Shown: piece after piece, positions 39,766 through 47,708 of the stretch
How positions within the stretch are numbered: the first letter of the stretch is position 1
How the letters are laid out: each line of letters opens with the position of its first letter
Source of the DNA: Caulobacter zeae
Lineage (GTDB): Bacteria; Pseudomonadota; Alphaproteobacteria; Caulobacterales; Caulobacteraceae
Assembly (NCBI RefSeq): GCF_002858925.1
Contig: NZ_PJRS01000010.1
Span: 124,001 to 188,000, forward strand
Length of the DNA: 64,000 nt
Direction: 5' to 3'
Notes under the pieces: model-generated
Databases searched by the model: none
Seen by the model: the letters and a program-made list of their open reading frames with translations, nothing else
What the model was told of the DNA's origin: nothing
Program-made: the position numbers and the translations under genes

Positions 39766-40664
39766 CAGTTCAGCGGGCGGATCATATCGAGTTCGATCCG
39801 CTCCTTGCCGCTCAATGCCGCTGTAATCGCGGCCTGCTTCAGGATTTCTGAAAGCTCACCGATTATACCATCGCTATACGCGAACAGCCTGTTGGCGATT
39901 TCCGGCTCGAACAGGCGCGACGGCTCGGCAAGTGGAATGACCCGCTCAAAGCTGGTGAGCAGCTTGGCCCAGTCAGCGGTCTGTTTCCATCGCTTCATCT
40001 CGAAGCGGGAAAAGCGGCGGTGTAGCTGGTCCTCCTTGCGAAACACCTGATCGACGCTCGCTGTACCCGCGACGACGAACGGTATGCCCGTCTCATTGGT
40101 GATGTGCTTTATGACGACGTTGAAGTGAAGCCGCTGATCGAAACGACCTGACAGCGCATTGTGGAACTCGTCCATGACGATCACGCGCACCTGGCAGGCA
40201 TATATGAGATCCTTCACGCGGCAGTACTTGTCGGCCAAGGACCTTAAGCTCTTGGCGTCATAGCCGAAGGCCTCAAGCATGGCGTTGTAGAGCCGGGTCT
40301 CATCTCCCTTGGGCGGAGTATCGAACAGGAGGACGGGAAGTACCGCCCATTCGCCAAGTTCGGCGGGATCGCCCTCCTCTACACGTCGCGCCGCCCGGTC
40401 GTTCACCTGTCGGGCCCAACGCCGCAGCGTCGTTGATTTTCCGACGCCGGACTCGCCGTGGAGTAGACCGTTACGAGGCCGTGAGGACCTCGGCGACGCC
40501 AACATCTGATCGAGCCACTGATGGATATCTTTGGCTTCGCGATGCCCAATCCATAAGTCCGGCCATCGTCCTAGGATACGCTCCTCCATCGGCAGATCGA
40601 GCAAGGCCCGTGCCGAAGGCACCAGATGGGCGCCGCGTTCGATGTGGTCCGGCTCGGCCATCAA
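39765..40664 (-). CDS. TnsC/TniB-like AAA+ transposition regulator
   Basis: 299 residues. Walker A is GESGVGKSTTLRRWARQ with K76, and Walker B is VRVIVMDEFHNAL with D165-E166. Sensor-like VVAGTASVDQVF and arginine-rich RRFSRFEMKRW follow. It is TniB-sized rather than the about 555 residues of Tn7 TnsC. It should form ATP-dependent filaments that link the target selector to TnsA-TnsB. It overlaps tnsB by four bases upstream and tniQ by one base downstream. Confidence 0.92.
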   Translation of the reverse strand: MMAEPDHIERGAHLVPSARALLDLPMEERILGRWPDLWIGHREAKDIHQWLDQMLASPRSSRPRNGLLHGESGVGKSTTLRRWARQVNDRAARRVEEGDPAELGEWAVLPVLLFDTPPKGDETRLYNAMLEAFGYDAKSLRSLADKYCRVKDLIYACQVRVIVMDEFHNALSGRFDQRLHFNVVIKHITNETGIPFVVAGTASVDQVFRKEDQLHRRFSRFEMKRWKQTADWAKLLTSFERVIPLAEPSRLFEPEIANRLFAYSDGIIGELSEILKQAAITAALSGKERIELDMIRPLN

Positions 40665-42586
40665 ATGTCGAGCTCATCGAAAACATTCGCGTATGGATCA
40701 TCCGGTGCTTCAGCATCGCCAATGGTCTTTTTCATGCCTATTGCCAATGCTGCTGTAACAGGTGGGTAAGCTTTTGGCTTTGCCGACGCGATGACTGCGG
40801 ATTCGCGCGACTTGGCCTTTTCCCGCTGCCTTTGCTGCGCGCGTTCCTTGCGAACTTTCGTGGTGAGCTTTCCCGCCTCCTCGATCCTCTTTTGGCGTTC
40901 GCGCCTTTCAGTGATGAAATCAAATATGTCCCCCTCAGCGAAATCCTTATCGATATCGTTGAAGTGACGGATCGCGGCCTTTGCTTCCCACTGGCTGATC
41001 ACGGGAGCGCCGTGCCGGCGGTATGGCACAGTGAGGTATCTCTTGTTGTCGGGATCGAAGACGTAGACCTCCGAGATGTCGCGCGGGTCCCTACGGACAA
41101 TGAACTCTCGCCTCGGCTCGTTCGCGTGGCGCTGCCTAACCGCGACCAGTTCGGTGGAGTCATAGAAGATGTTGTCGATCCTAATCCCGTAGTCCTGAAC
41201 GGTGCGGGTGATCATCGGCATCAACTCCTTGCGAAGGAGATCGAGGTCCTTAGGCTCATCAGGAAGGGGGCGTATCTGTTTGCCATCTTCGAAGAAGTAC
41301 GAGCGCCACTTCTGCAGTGGCGTCAGGCCGCCAAGCTCCTTGCGCTTGGTGTTGGTGTGTTCCTTCAGGACGCTTAGTAAGTGAAGCTCGAGGTCATGAA
41401 GCGTCAGCTTGGCTGTCTTGCTGGAGTTGCGGGTCTGCCGCTCCTTCGTGTTCGAACCAGTGGCGCCGGGAAGACCTTTGACTTTCCAGGCGAGAGTCCC
41501 GAAGAACCGCTCAATGTGTGGCCCATACCGCGGCGTCTTGACCTTTCGGTTCACCAGCTCGGCGGCCACGCCCTTGAGACCGTCTTCGTCCGCCAGGAAC
41601 CTACGCAACATTGAGCCGCGAAACTCTTTTGCGTTGTCGAGGTGGAGCATCTTAAGCATGCCCCACACCGGCCACTCCATGTCGAAGCCGACTTCCTTCA
41701 ACCAACGCTCTTTGCGGGTCATCCCGTGAAAGATAGCCAAGCCGGCGTTGTTGGCGCCTGTGGGGTCAAGCGAGAGATGGTAGCCGTATGGCATCATCGT
41801 GCAGACATCGATGGCCAAGGCCAAGAGGGCGCCTCGGCCAATGACCTCACGGTCAACGTCGTCCACGATCTCCACATCATAGAGCCAGTAGTCCATCTGA
41901 ACACAGCCAAGCGGTTCGTCTCCGAATGGAAATTTGCCTTGCATCCGCTTGCGCGCATCGTGCGCGGCCCGTTTGCCGTGCCGCTTTTCAATTACCTCCA
42001 CCGAGTCCAGGCGGTGGATCCGCTCATAGAAGGTCGCCAGCGACGGCGGCCGCAGACGCGCATTGCGGAAGGCGTCGAGGAGGAAGTCGTCATAGACCTC
42101 CTTGGGAGGTCGCTGACGCTTGTTCATGTAGTGGTCGCCGATGACCTTGGACATGAGCGCGTCGCGCTCAGGGGCCATCCTGGACTTACCGCGCCCGCCA
42201 TTTGGCCTCTCGCGCACTAAGCTAAGAGGATTGCCGTCCCACCCCTGGATACGGCGCCATACTGTCGACTGTCCCACCTTCAGGACCAACGCTGCGGCGG
42301 CGACAAAAGCCGACCGCTCACCGCGCGGGACCTTGGCATCGAGGAGATCTTTCAGCGCTTCGTACCAGCGATAGGCCTCTTCCAGCTCGGCCGGCGAATA
42401 GTCGTCGACTGGCCGCGAAACGCTTTGCGGGTTATCCTTGGGATCGAGATCGGCGGCGCCGACGACCTTGTAGCTCCCGTCTGGGAAGCAGACCATGTAC
42501 TGGTCAAAGTCGATGATACTGACGAACGTGGCTCGCCTTCCGCCCACGCGGGTCTCGGCGCCAATCTCAATCTTCCAACCTGCCAC
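40661..42586 (-). CDS. tnsB: TnsB-like DDE transposase
   Basis: 641 residues. The RNase-H catalytic triad is D232 (QMDYWLYDVEI), D317 (LHLDNAKEFRG) and E359 (GPHIERFFGTL), with spacing like Tn7 TnsB. N-terminal helix-turn-helix segments (ALVLKVGQSTVWRRIQGWDG) should bind the transposon ends. The C-terminal lysine/arginine-rich coil and acidic ending (DPYANVFDELDI) resemble the TnsC-interacting tail. It makes the 3'-strand cuts and joins. It is second in the tnsA-tnsB-tnsC-tniQ operon. Confidence 0.95.
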   Translation of the reverse strand: MAGWKIEIGAETRVGGRRATFVSIIDFDQYMVCFPDGSYKVVGAADLDPKDNPQSVSRPVDDYSPAELEEAYRWYEALKDLLDAKVPRGERSAFVAAAALVLKVGQSTVWRRIQGWDGNPLSLVRERPNGGRGKSRMAPERDALMSKVIGDHYMNKRQRPPKEVYDDFLLDAFRNARLRPPSLATFYERIHRLDSVEVIEKRHGKRAAHDARKRMQGKFPFGDEPLGCVQMDYWLYDVEIVDDVDREVIGRGALLALAIDVCTMMPYGYHLSLDPTGANNAGLAIFHGMTRKERWLKEVGFDMEWPVWGMLKMLHLDNAKEFRGSMLRRFLADEDGLKGVAAELVNRKVKTPRYGPHIERFFGTLAWKVKGLPGATGSNTKERQTRNSSKTAKLTLHDLELHLLSVLKEHTNTKRKELGGLTPLQKWRSYFFEDGKQIRPLPDEPKDLDLLRKELMPMITRTVQDYGIRIDNIFYDSTELVAVRQRHANEPRREFIVRRDPRDISEVYVFDPDNKRYLTVPYRRHGAPVISQWEAKAAIRHFNDIDKDFAEGDIFDFITERRERQKRIEEAGKLTTKVRKERAQQRQREKAKSRESAVIASAKPKAYPPVTAALAIGMKKTIGDAEAPDDPYANVFDELDI

Positions 42587-42668
42587 AGCCCAACTCTACG
42601 TTCAGCGGAGTTTGCCCGTCTATACAGCTTAGCCGTCGGCGACGCGATGCGCCGACGGCCTAGCGCTA

Positions 42669-43415
42669 TCAGCACGGACGGTTATAGAGCGAGGCCTGTG
42701 GAGGCCGGGCCTTGAGTTCAGCGGTTTCATCAACGGTCCGCACTTCCGCGTCCTTCACCGTCCACCAGTAAAGCGGCGATGTGTCGGTCAGCTCAGCGTG
42801 TAGGTCGCAGTGGATGCGGCCACGGCTGATTAGATTATAGATCCCGTCGACTGCCACGCTGCGCATGAAGCCAGCGCGCTCAAGGTGATCCCGAAGCCGC
42901 CCAAAGGTCATGTCATAGGGACTCTCCAGCAGCGCGTCGCAGATGGATTCAAAAAGATGTTCGCTTGCGTGCTGACGCGCCGCCGGCGCGATCCGCAGAG
43001 CGTTGGCCAAGCGAGGAACCCGGATGGTTCGCTCCGTGACGACGCGATAATCCATGCCCAGCCTCCGGAAATAACGCCGCGCGGCTCTGTATTTCGGCGC
43101 GAGCTTGGCGAAATCCCGCCGGAGAATATCCAGGGGCTTCACCTCGAAAAGAACTTGGTGCGATCGAAACGGATAGGCGCAGTCAGGGTGCCAGGTGACT
43201 AGGACGTCTGGCGTATATCGCCGCGCCTGACCATCGACATCGAGGTCGATGGTCACGGGCTGTGTAGCGATCGATATCAGCCACCACTCGATTTCCATGA
43301 GCATGAGGAAATCGCGCTCCAGCTTGGACTCATACTCAAGCGGCTTAGCCGAGTGAAGCGATGGCAGGGCGCCGGTGATTGACCGGTGGCCAGGAGGGAT
43401 AGTGCGAGCGGACAT
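42669..43415 (-). CDS. tnsA: TnsA-like endonuclease of the Tn7 family
   Basis: 248 residues. The restriction-endonuclease-like core is Y-E29-SKLERDF, then YTP-D70-VLV and FEV-K93-P (E29, D70, ExK at 91-93), the TnsA catalytic set. A winged-helix-like C-terminal part follows (GRLRDHLERAGFMRS, GIYNLISRGRIHC). TnsA cleaves the 5' strands, giving cut-and-paste transposition. ATG 43415 has GGGAGAG eight bases upstream and is preferred to the codon at 43448. It is the gene nearest the right end, as in Tn7. Confidence 0.93.
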   Translation of the reverse strand: MSARTIPPGHRSITGALPSLHSAKPLEYESKLERDFLMLMEIEWWLISIATQPVTIDLDVDGQARRYTPDVLVTWHPDCAYPFRSHQVLFEVKPLDILRRDFAKLAPKYRAARRYFRRLGMDYRVVTERTIRVPRLANALRIAPAARQHASEHLFESICDALLESPYDMTFGRLRDHLERAGFMRSVAVDGIYNLISRGRIHCDLHAELTDTSPLYWWTVKDAEVRTVDETAELKARPPQASLYNRPC

Positions 43416-43451
43416 CAAACACTCTCCCACGCTTCTGGAATCGCCCAAACC

Positions 43452-43543
43452 GTCTCATCGACTTCTGAAGGCGTATGAGCCTTTGGTAGCCCCTGAGGGC
43501 TGATTGGCCTGTTCATTTCTCTCATTTCCTTTGAGAATTCACA
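43452..43543 (-). repeat. Right transposon end with candidate TnsB sites
   Basis: Read from the terminus inwards: TGTGAATTCTCAAAGG. ATGAGA occurs at offset 18 (TCTCAT at 43520-43525) and again, as GATGAGAC, at 43452-43459. Offset 18 equals that at the left end. The tnsA start lies 128 bases from this end. Confidence 0.7.
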
Positions 43544-43548
43544 GCGGC
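43544..43548. repeat. Target site duplication, right copy (GCGGC)
   Basis: GCGGC follows the terminal ACA of the element and matches 30341-30345. Confidence 0.93.
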
Positions 43549-44244
43549 CTGCGCGCCAAGCCTGGTGAAGTGTCCCTGGCTCACAACGGCGTTCTGTTCC
43601 TTGATGAGCTCCCTGAATTCGGCGTTCAGGCGCTCGATAGCCTGCGCGCCCCGCTCGAAACGGGCGAGGTGATGGTCGCCCGCGCCAACGCCCACGTCCG
43701 CTACCCCGCCCGGGTGCAGCTGGTGGCGGCCATGAACCCCTGCCGCTGCGGCCACGGCGGCGCCGGACGCGGCGCCTGCGGCAAGGCCCCGCGCTGCATC
43801 CGCGACTATCAGGGCCGGGTGTCGGGCCCGCTGATGGACCGCATCGACCTGGCCGTCGACATGCCCGCCGTCACCGCCGCCGACCTGGCTTTGCCCGCCG
43901 CCAGCGAAGGGTCGGCCGAGGTGGCCGCCCGCGTCGCGACCGCTCGCCAGCTGCAGGCGGATCGGGCGCTGGCGCTCATGCCCGGCGCGCCCGAAACCCT
44001 GAACGGCCGGGCCGAAGGCGAGCTGCTCGAGCGGGTCTGCGCCCTCGACGAGCCCGGCCGCGCCCTGTTGACCAAGGCCGCCGAGGCCGGCCGCATCAGC
44101 GCCCGCGGCTGGACCCGCACCCTACGCCTGGCCCGCACCATCGCCGACCTGGAAGGCGCGGGCGCGGTGAAGCGGGTGCACGTCGCCGAAGCCCTGGCCC
44201 ACCGGCGGACGAACCCGGCGGGCGAGATGGAGGGGGTAATCTAG
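43549..44244 (+). pseudogene. comM: comM/yifB 3' part, downstream of the Tn7-like element
   Basis: The C-terminal 231 residues of ComM. They begin LRAKPGEVSLAHNGVLFLDE (Walker B and following), continue with NPCRCGHGGAGRGACG (the ComM cysteine/metal region) and RISARGWTRTLRLARTIADL, and end near EMEGVI. The frame is open into the transposon's right end, where a TTG at 43504 could start a short fusion; whether that is translated is unknown. This half lacks Walker A, so it cannot work alone. The matching 5' half is at 29503-30345. Confidence 0.95.
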
Positions 44245-44246
44245 AA

Positions 44247-44354
44247 ACCTCCCCCTGTGGGGGAGGCCGTTTTCAGCCTCCGGGAAGCCGGCTGATCTTC
44301 TGATTACTCCCCCACCGATCGCTGAGCGATCGCCTCCCCCACGGGGGGAGGTTC
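44247..44354. repeat. GC-rich extragenic palindromic repeat pair
   Basis: CCTCCCCCTGTGGGGGAGG and, 80 bp later, the inverted CCTCCCCCACGGGGGGAGG, with CGATCGCTGAGCGATCG inside. It immediately follows the comM stop. Confidence 0.8.
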
Positions 44355-44412
44355 CAGAAGCATAGGCCCGCCTCCACCCCCCCTTAACCCGCGCGCCCTA
44401 CACTCCCGCGCC

Positions 44413-45942
44413 ATGACCAAGACCCGCGACGCCGTCTCCGCCGAGCAGCTGGCCACCCTGAGCCACGAGTTCCGCACGCCCCTGAACGGGGTGCTGGGCA
44501 TGGCGCGTCTGCTGGAAAACACCCGCCTGACCGCCGAGCAGCGCTCCTATGTCGCGGCCCTGCGCGAGAGCGGCGACCACCTGCTTTCCCTGGTCAACGA
44601 CGTGCTGGATTTCGCGCGCCTGGGCGCCACGGCGCTGGAGCTGCACCTGGCCCCGGTGAACCCCGAGGACCTGCTGCGCCAGGTGGCCGAGCTGATGAGC
44701 CCGCGCGCCCACGAGAAGGGCGTCGAGATCGCCTGGGCCGTCGAGCGCGGGCTGCAGCCGCTACTGGCCGACGAGGGGCGCCTGCGCCAGGTGCTGCTGA
44801 ACTTCGCCGGCAACGCGGTGAAGTTCACGGAAAAGGGCGGGGTGCTGATCACCGCCCGCGACGCCGGCGCCGGCCGCGTGCGCTTCTCGGTGGCCGACAC
44901 TGGCCCGGGCGTCGCCCCCGAGCAGCGCGAGAAAATCTTCGAGGCCTTTGTCCAGACCGATCCGTCGCACCAGGCCCAGCTGGGCGGCGCGGGCCTGGGC
45001 CTGGCCATCGTCGCCCGCCTGGCCGCCGCCATGGACGGCGAGGCCGGGGTCGGCGAAAACCCGGGCGGCGGAGCCGACTTCTGGTTCGAGGCCCCGTTCG
45101 AACGCCATCACCAAGCCCCGGCGGTCCCGCCGCTGGAAGGCCGGTTCGTCGCCGTCGTCTCGCCAAATCCCGTGGTCCGCGAGGCGGTCGGCGCCCAGGC
45201 CATCGCCAGCGGCGCCTGGGTGAAGAACCTGGCCGGCCTCGACAAGGTCGACGCCCTGCCGGCCCAGACCGTGCTGCTGGTCGACGCCGCCCTCCCCGGC
45301 CCGCTGGCCGCGCCCGCCGGCCGCGCCGCCGTGGCCATGCTGACCCCCGACCAGCGCGACCTGATCCCCAACCTCTCCAAAGCCGGCTTCTCGGGCTACC
45401 TGATCAAGCCGCTGCGCCGCACCTCGCTGGCCGCCCAGGTTCTGGGCGCCAAGCCGATCGACGCGGCGCTGGAGGCCATCGTCACCCCGGCCGAGGCCCA
45501 GGACGACCGCATCGCCCCGGCCGCAGCCCCCGGCGCCCGCGTGCTGCTGGCCGAGGACAATCCGATCAACGCCCTCCTGGCCCGCACCCTGCTGGAGCGG
45601 GAAGGCTGCACGGTCGACCGCATCGCCAGCGGCGACGAGGCCGTGGCGGCCCTGTCGCGCGGGACCTACGACTTGGTGTTCATGGACCTGCGCATGCCGG
45701 GCCTGAACGGCCTGGAGGCCACCCGCGCCGTCCGCGCCAAGGGCGTCGACACCCCGATCCTGGCCTTGACCGCCGACGCCTTCGACGAGGATCGCCGCCA
45801 GTGCCTGAGCGCCGGCATGGATGACTTCCTGGTCAAGCCGCTGACCCCCGCCGCCCTGCGCGACGCCCTGTCGCGCTGGACCGGCCCCGACCGCCCCCGC
45901 CGCTGGACGAACGACGCGACGCGCGCCAAGGTCGCCGGCTGA
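44413..45942 (+). CDS. Hybrid histidine kinase with C-terminal receiver, no sensor domain
   Basis: 509 residues. The HisKA phosphoacceptor H18 is in LSHEFRTPLNGVLGMARLLE, so no sensory region precedes it. The HATPase follows with FAGNAVKFTEKGG, DTGPGVAPEQREKIFEAF and GGAGLGLAIVARLAAAMDG. A degenerate receiver-like region at about 235-335 (FVAVVSPNPVVREAVGAQAI) lacks a clear phospho-aspartate. The C-terminal receiver has LAEDNPINALLA and D425 in VFMDLRMPGLNG, with VKPLTPAALRDA. It is probably cytoplasmic. Input and output partners are not visible nearby. Confidence 0.92.
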   Translation: MTKTRDAVSAEQLATLSHEFRTPLNGVLGMARLLENTRLTAEQRSYVAALRESGDHLLSLVNDVLDFARLGATALELHLAPVNPEDLLRQVAELMSPRAHEKGVEIAWAVERGLQPLLADEGRLRQVLLNFAGNAVKFTEKGGVLITARDAGAGRVRFSVADTGPGVAPEQREKIFEAFVQTDPSHQAQLGGAGLGLAIVARLAAAMDGEAGVGENPGGGADFWFEAPFERHHQAPAVPPLEGRFVAVVSPNPVVREAVGAQAIASGAWVKNLAGLDKVDALPAQTVLLVDAALPGPLAAPAGRAAVAMLTPDQRDLIPNLSKAGFSGYLIKPLRRTSLAAQVLGAKPIDAALEAIVTPAEAQDDRIAPAAAPGARVLLAEDNPINALLARTLLEREGCTVDRIASGDEAVAALSRGTYDLVFMDLRMPGLNGLEATRAVRAKGVDTPILALTADAFDEDRRQCLSAGMDDFLVKPLTPAALRDALSRWTGPDRPRRWTNDATRAKVAG

Positions 45943-45982
45943 CGGGACGGTCCCAGCCTCCCCGTCCACTTCGGGGAAGACC

Positions 45983-47698
45983 ATGACCGAGCAGACCAAG
46001 AGCGAAGCGGCCGCTGCGCCCAAGAAGAGCCTGGCCGGCGCCCTGGCGGTGTTCGGCGAGCGCCGGGCCCTGGCCCTGCTGGGCCTCGGCTTCGCCTCCG
46101 GCCTGCCCTACATGCTGATCTTCGACACCCTGTCGCTGTGGCTGCGCGACTCGGGCCTGTCGCTGGCGGTGATCGGCTTCTTCAGCCTGGCCACCCTGTC
46201 GTTCTCGCTGAAGTTCCTGTGGGCGCCGCTGATCGACCGCACCAAGATCCCGGTGCTGCACGGGCTCTTGGGCCATCGCCGCGCCTGGATGCTGGTCTGC
46301 CAGGCCGGGATCATGCTGGGCCTGTGGACGATCTCGACGCTAAATCCCGCGACCAACCTCGGCCTGCTGGCCGCCCTGGCCGTGCTGACCGGCTTCCTCA
46401 CCGCCAGCCAGGACATCGTCATCGACGCCTGGCGCATCGAGGTGGCCGACGCCGAGCGCCAGGGCCCGATGGCCGTGGCGGTGCAGTGGGGCTATCGCGG
46501 GGCCATGGTCATGGCCGGCGCCGTGCCGCTGATCCTGGCCGAGCGCTTCGGCTGGAACTTCTCCTACGCGTTGATGGCCCTGGCGGTGCTGATCGGCGTC
46601 GCCGCCACCCTGTGGGCCCCGCGCGAGGCCGCTCACACCATCCGACCGATCCATACCGACGACGTCGCCCAGCCCCAGGCCCTGGTGTTGCTCGAGTGGC
46701 TGGCGCGCCTGGCGATCATCGCCTTCGGCGCGCTGATCCTGGGCTCGGGCCTGGCCGGCGACGCCGATCTGCTGTCGAAGGTCGTCGGCGGCGAAACCCT
46801 GGCCGAGGCCTGGAAGGCCAAGCCCAACGGCGTCTGGCTGCAACTGATCGGCGCGCTCGTGGGCCTTGGCGTCATCGTACTGGCCGCCTGGCCGATCCCC
46901 GGCCTGCGCACCAAGCCCGGCGTCTACCTGTCGACCGCCCTGGGCTCGCCGCTGAAGGAGTTCATGACCCGCTTCTCGGGCGTCGCCGGCCTGATCCTGG
47001 CGGCGATCTGCATCTACCGGGTCTCGGACTTCGTGCTCAACATCATGAACCCCTTCTATCGGGACATGGGCTTCTCGCTCACCGAGATCGCCGAGATCCG
47101 CAAGGTGTTCGGCATCATCGCCTCGATGATCGGCGTGTTCCTGGGCGGGGTGATCGTCGCCCGCTTCGGCCTGATGAAGGCCCTGATCATCGGCGCCTTC
47201 GCCCAGCCGATCAGCAACCTGGGCTTTGCGGTGCTGGCCGTCAGCGGCCACAGCGTGCCGATGCTGTTCACCAGCATCTGCCTGGACAACATCTGCGGCG
47301 GCATCGCCGGCACGGCGCTGATAGCCTACATGTCCAGCCTGACCACGGCGGGCTTCACCGCCACCCAGTACGCCCTGTTCTCGTCGCTTTACGCCCTGCC
47401 GGGCAAGCTGGTGGCCTCGCAGTCTGGCCGCATCGTCGAGGCTTCGGCCGCCGCCGCCGAGCACGGGGCCCTGGCCGGCCTGAAGGGCCTGTTCGCCCGC
47501 ACCCCGCCCGAGACCTTCGCCGCGGCCGGCGCCAAGCTGGGCGTCAGCGGCCAGGCCATGGGCGCGGGCTATGTGGCCTTCTTCATCTACACCGCCCTGA
47601 TCGGCGTGGCGGCGATCATCCTGTCGTTCCTGGTCGCCGCCCGCCAGCCCAAGGTGCAGGCGGCCAAGGACGCGGCGGCGGCCGAAGCCGCCGCCTGA
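45983..47698 (+). CDS. ampG: AmpG-like muropeptide/MFS permease
   Basis: 571 residues with about 12-14 transmembrane segments. The start region FGERRALALLGLGFASGLPY and LWLRDSGLSLAVIGFFSL, then FLWAPLIDR and TASQDIVIDAWRIEVADAER, are the AmpG signature. By family knowledge it imports anhydromuropeptides from the periplasm for cell-wall recycling. The insert LVLLEWLARLAIIAFGALIL lengthens the middle loop compared with E. coli AmpG. The stop lies ten bases from the convergent oxidase stop. Other MFS function is possible but less likely. Confidence 0.85.
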   Translation: MTEQTKSEAAAAPKKSLAGALAVFGERRALALLGLGFASGLPYMLIFDTLSLWLRDSGLSLAVIGFFSLATLSFSLKFLWAPLIDRTKIPVLHGLLGHRRAWMLVCQAGIMLGLWTISTLNPATNLGLLAALAVLTGFLTASQDIVIDAWRIEVADAERQGPMAVAVQWGYRGAMVMAGAVPLILAERFGWNFSYALMALAVLIGVAATLWAPREAAHTIRPIHTDDVAQPQALVLLEWLARLAIIAFGALILGSGLAGDADLLSKVVGGETLAEAWKAKPNGVWLQLIGALVGLGVIVLAAWPIPGLRTKPGVYLSTALGSPLKEFMTRFSGVAGLILAAICIYRVSDFVLNIMNPFYRDMGFSLTEIAEIRKVFGIIASMIGVFLGGVIVARFGLMKALIIGAFAQPISNLGFAVLAVSGHSVPMLFTSICLDNICGGIAGTALIAYMSSLTTAGFTATQYALFSSLYALPGKLVASQSGRIVEASAAAAEHGALAGLKGLFARTPPETFAAAGAKLGVSGQAMGAGYVAFFIYTALIGVAAIILSFLVAARQPKVQAAKDAAAAEAAA

Positions 47699-47708
47699 CC
47701 CTCACAGA

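Larger units (their letters stand above)
30346..43543. mobile_element. Tn7-like transposon, 13,198 bp, inserted in comM
   Basis: Both ends start TGTGA and share 18 of the first 24 bases when read inwards, including an ATGAGA at the same offset (18). A 5-bp duplication flanks the element, and excision of the element plus one copy restores comM. Its genes are, from the right end, TnsA, TnsB, TnsC/TniB and TniQ-like proteins on the minus strand; TnsE-like and serine recombinase genes on the plus strand; an HNH relic; and a methylase-nuclease cargo at the left. The interior is visibly richer in A/T, with codon use unlike the flanks, consistent with horizontal acquisition. comM is known as a recurrent target of Tn7-like elements such as AbaR/Tn6022-type islands of Acinetobacter. 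Confidence 0.95.

Noticed and set aside
30346..43543. CRISPR-associated transposon
   Set aside because: No repeat-spacer array or cas gene is visible in the element.
43504..44244. A new gene starting with TTG inside the transposon's right end
   Set aside because: All recognisable sequence is the comM 3' half; the first 15 residues are transposon end DNA, so it is only a possible fusion.
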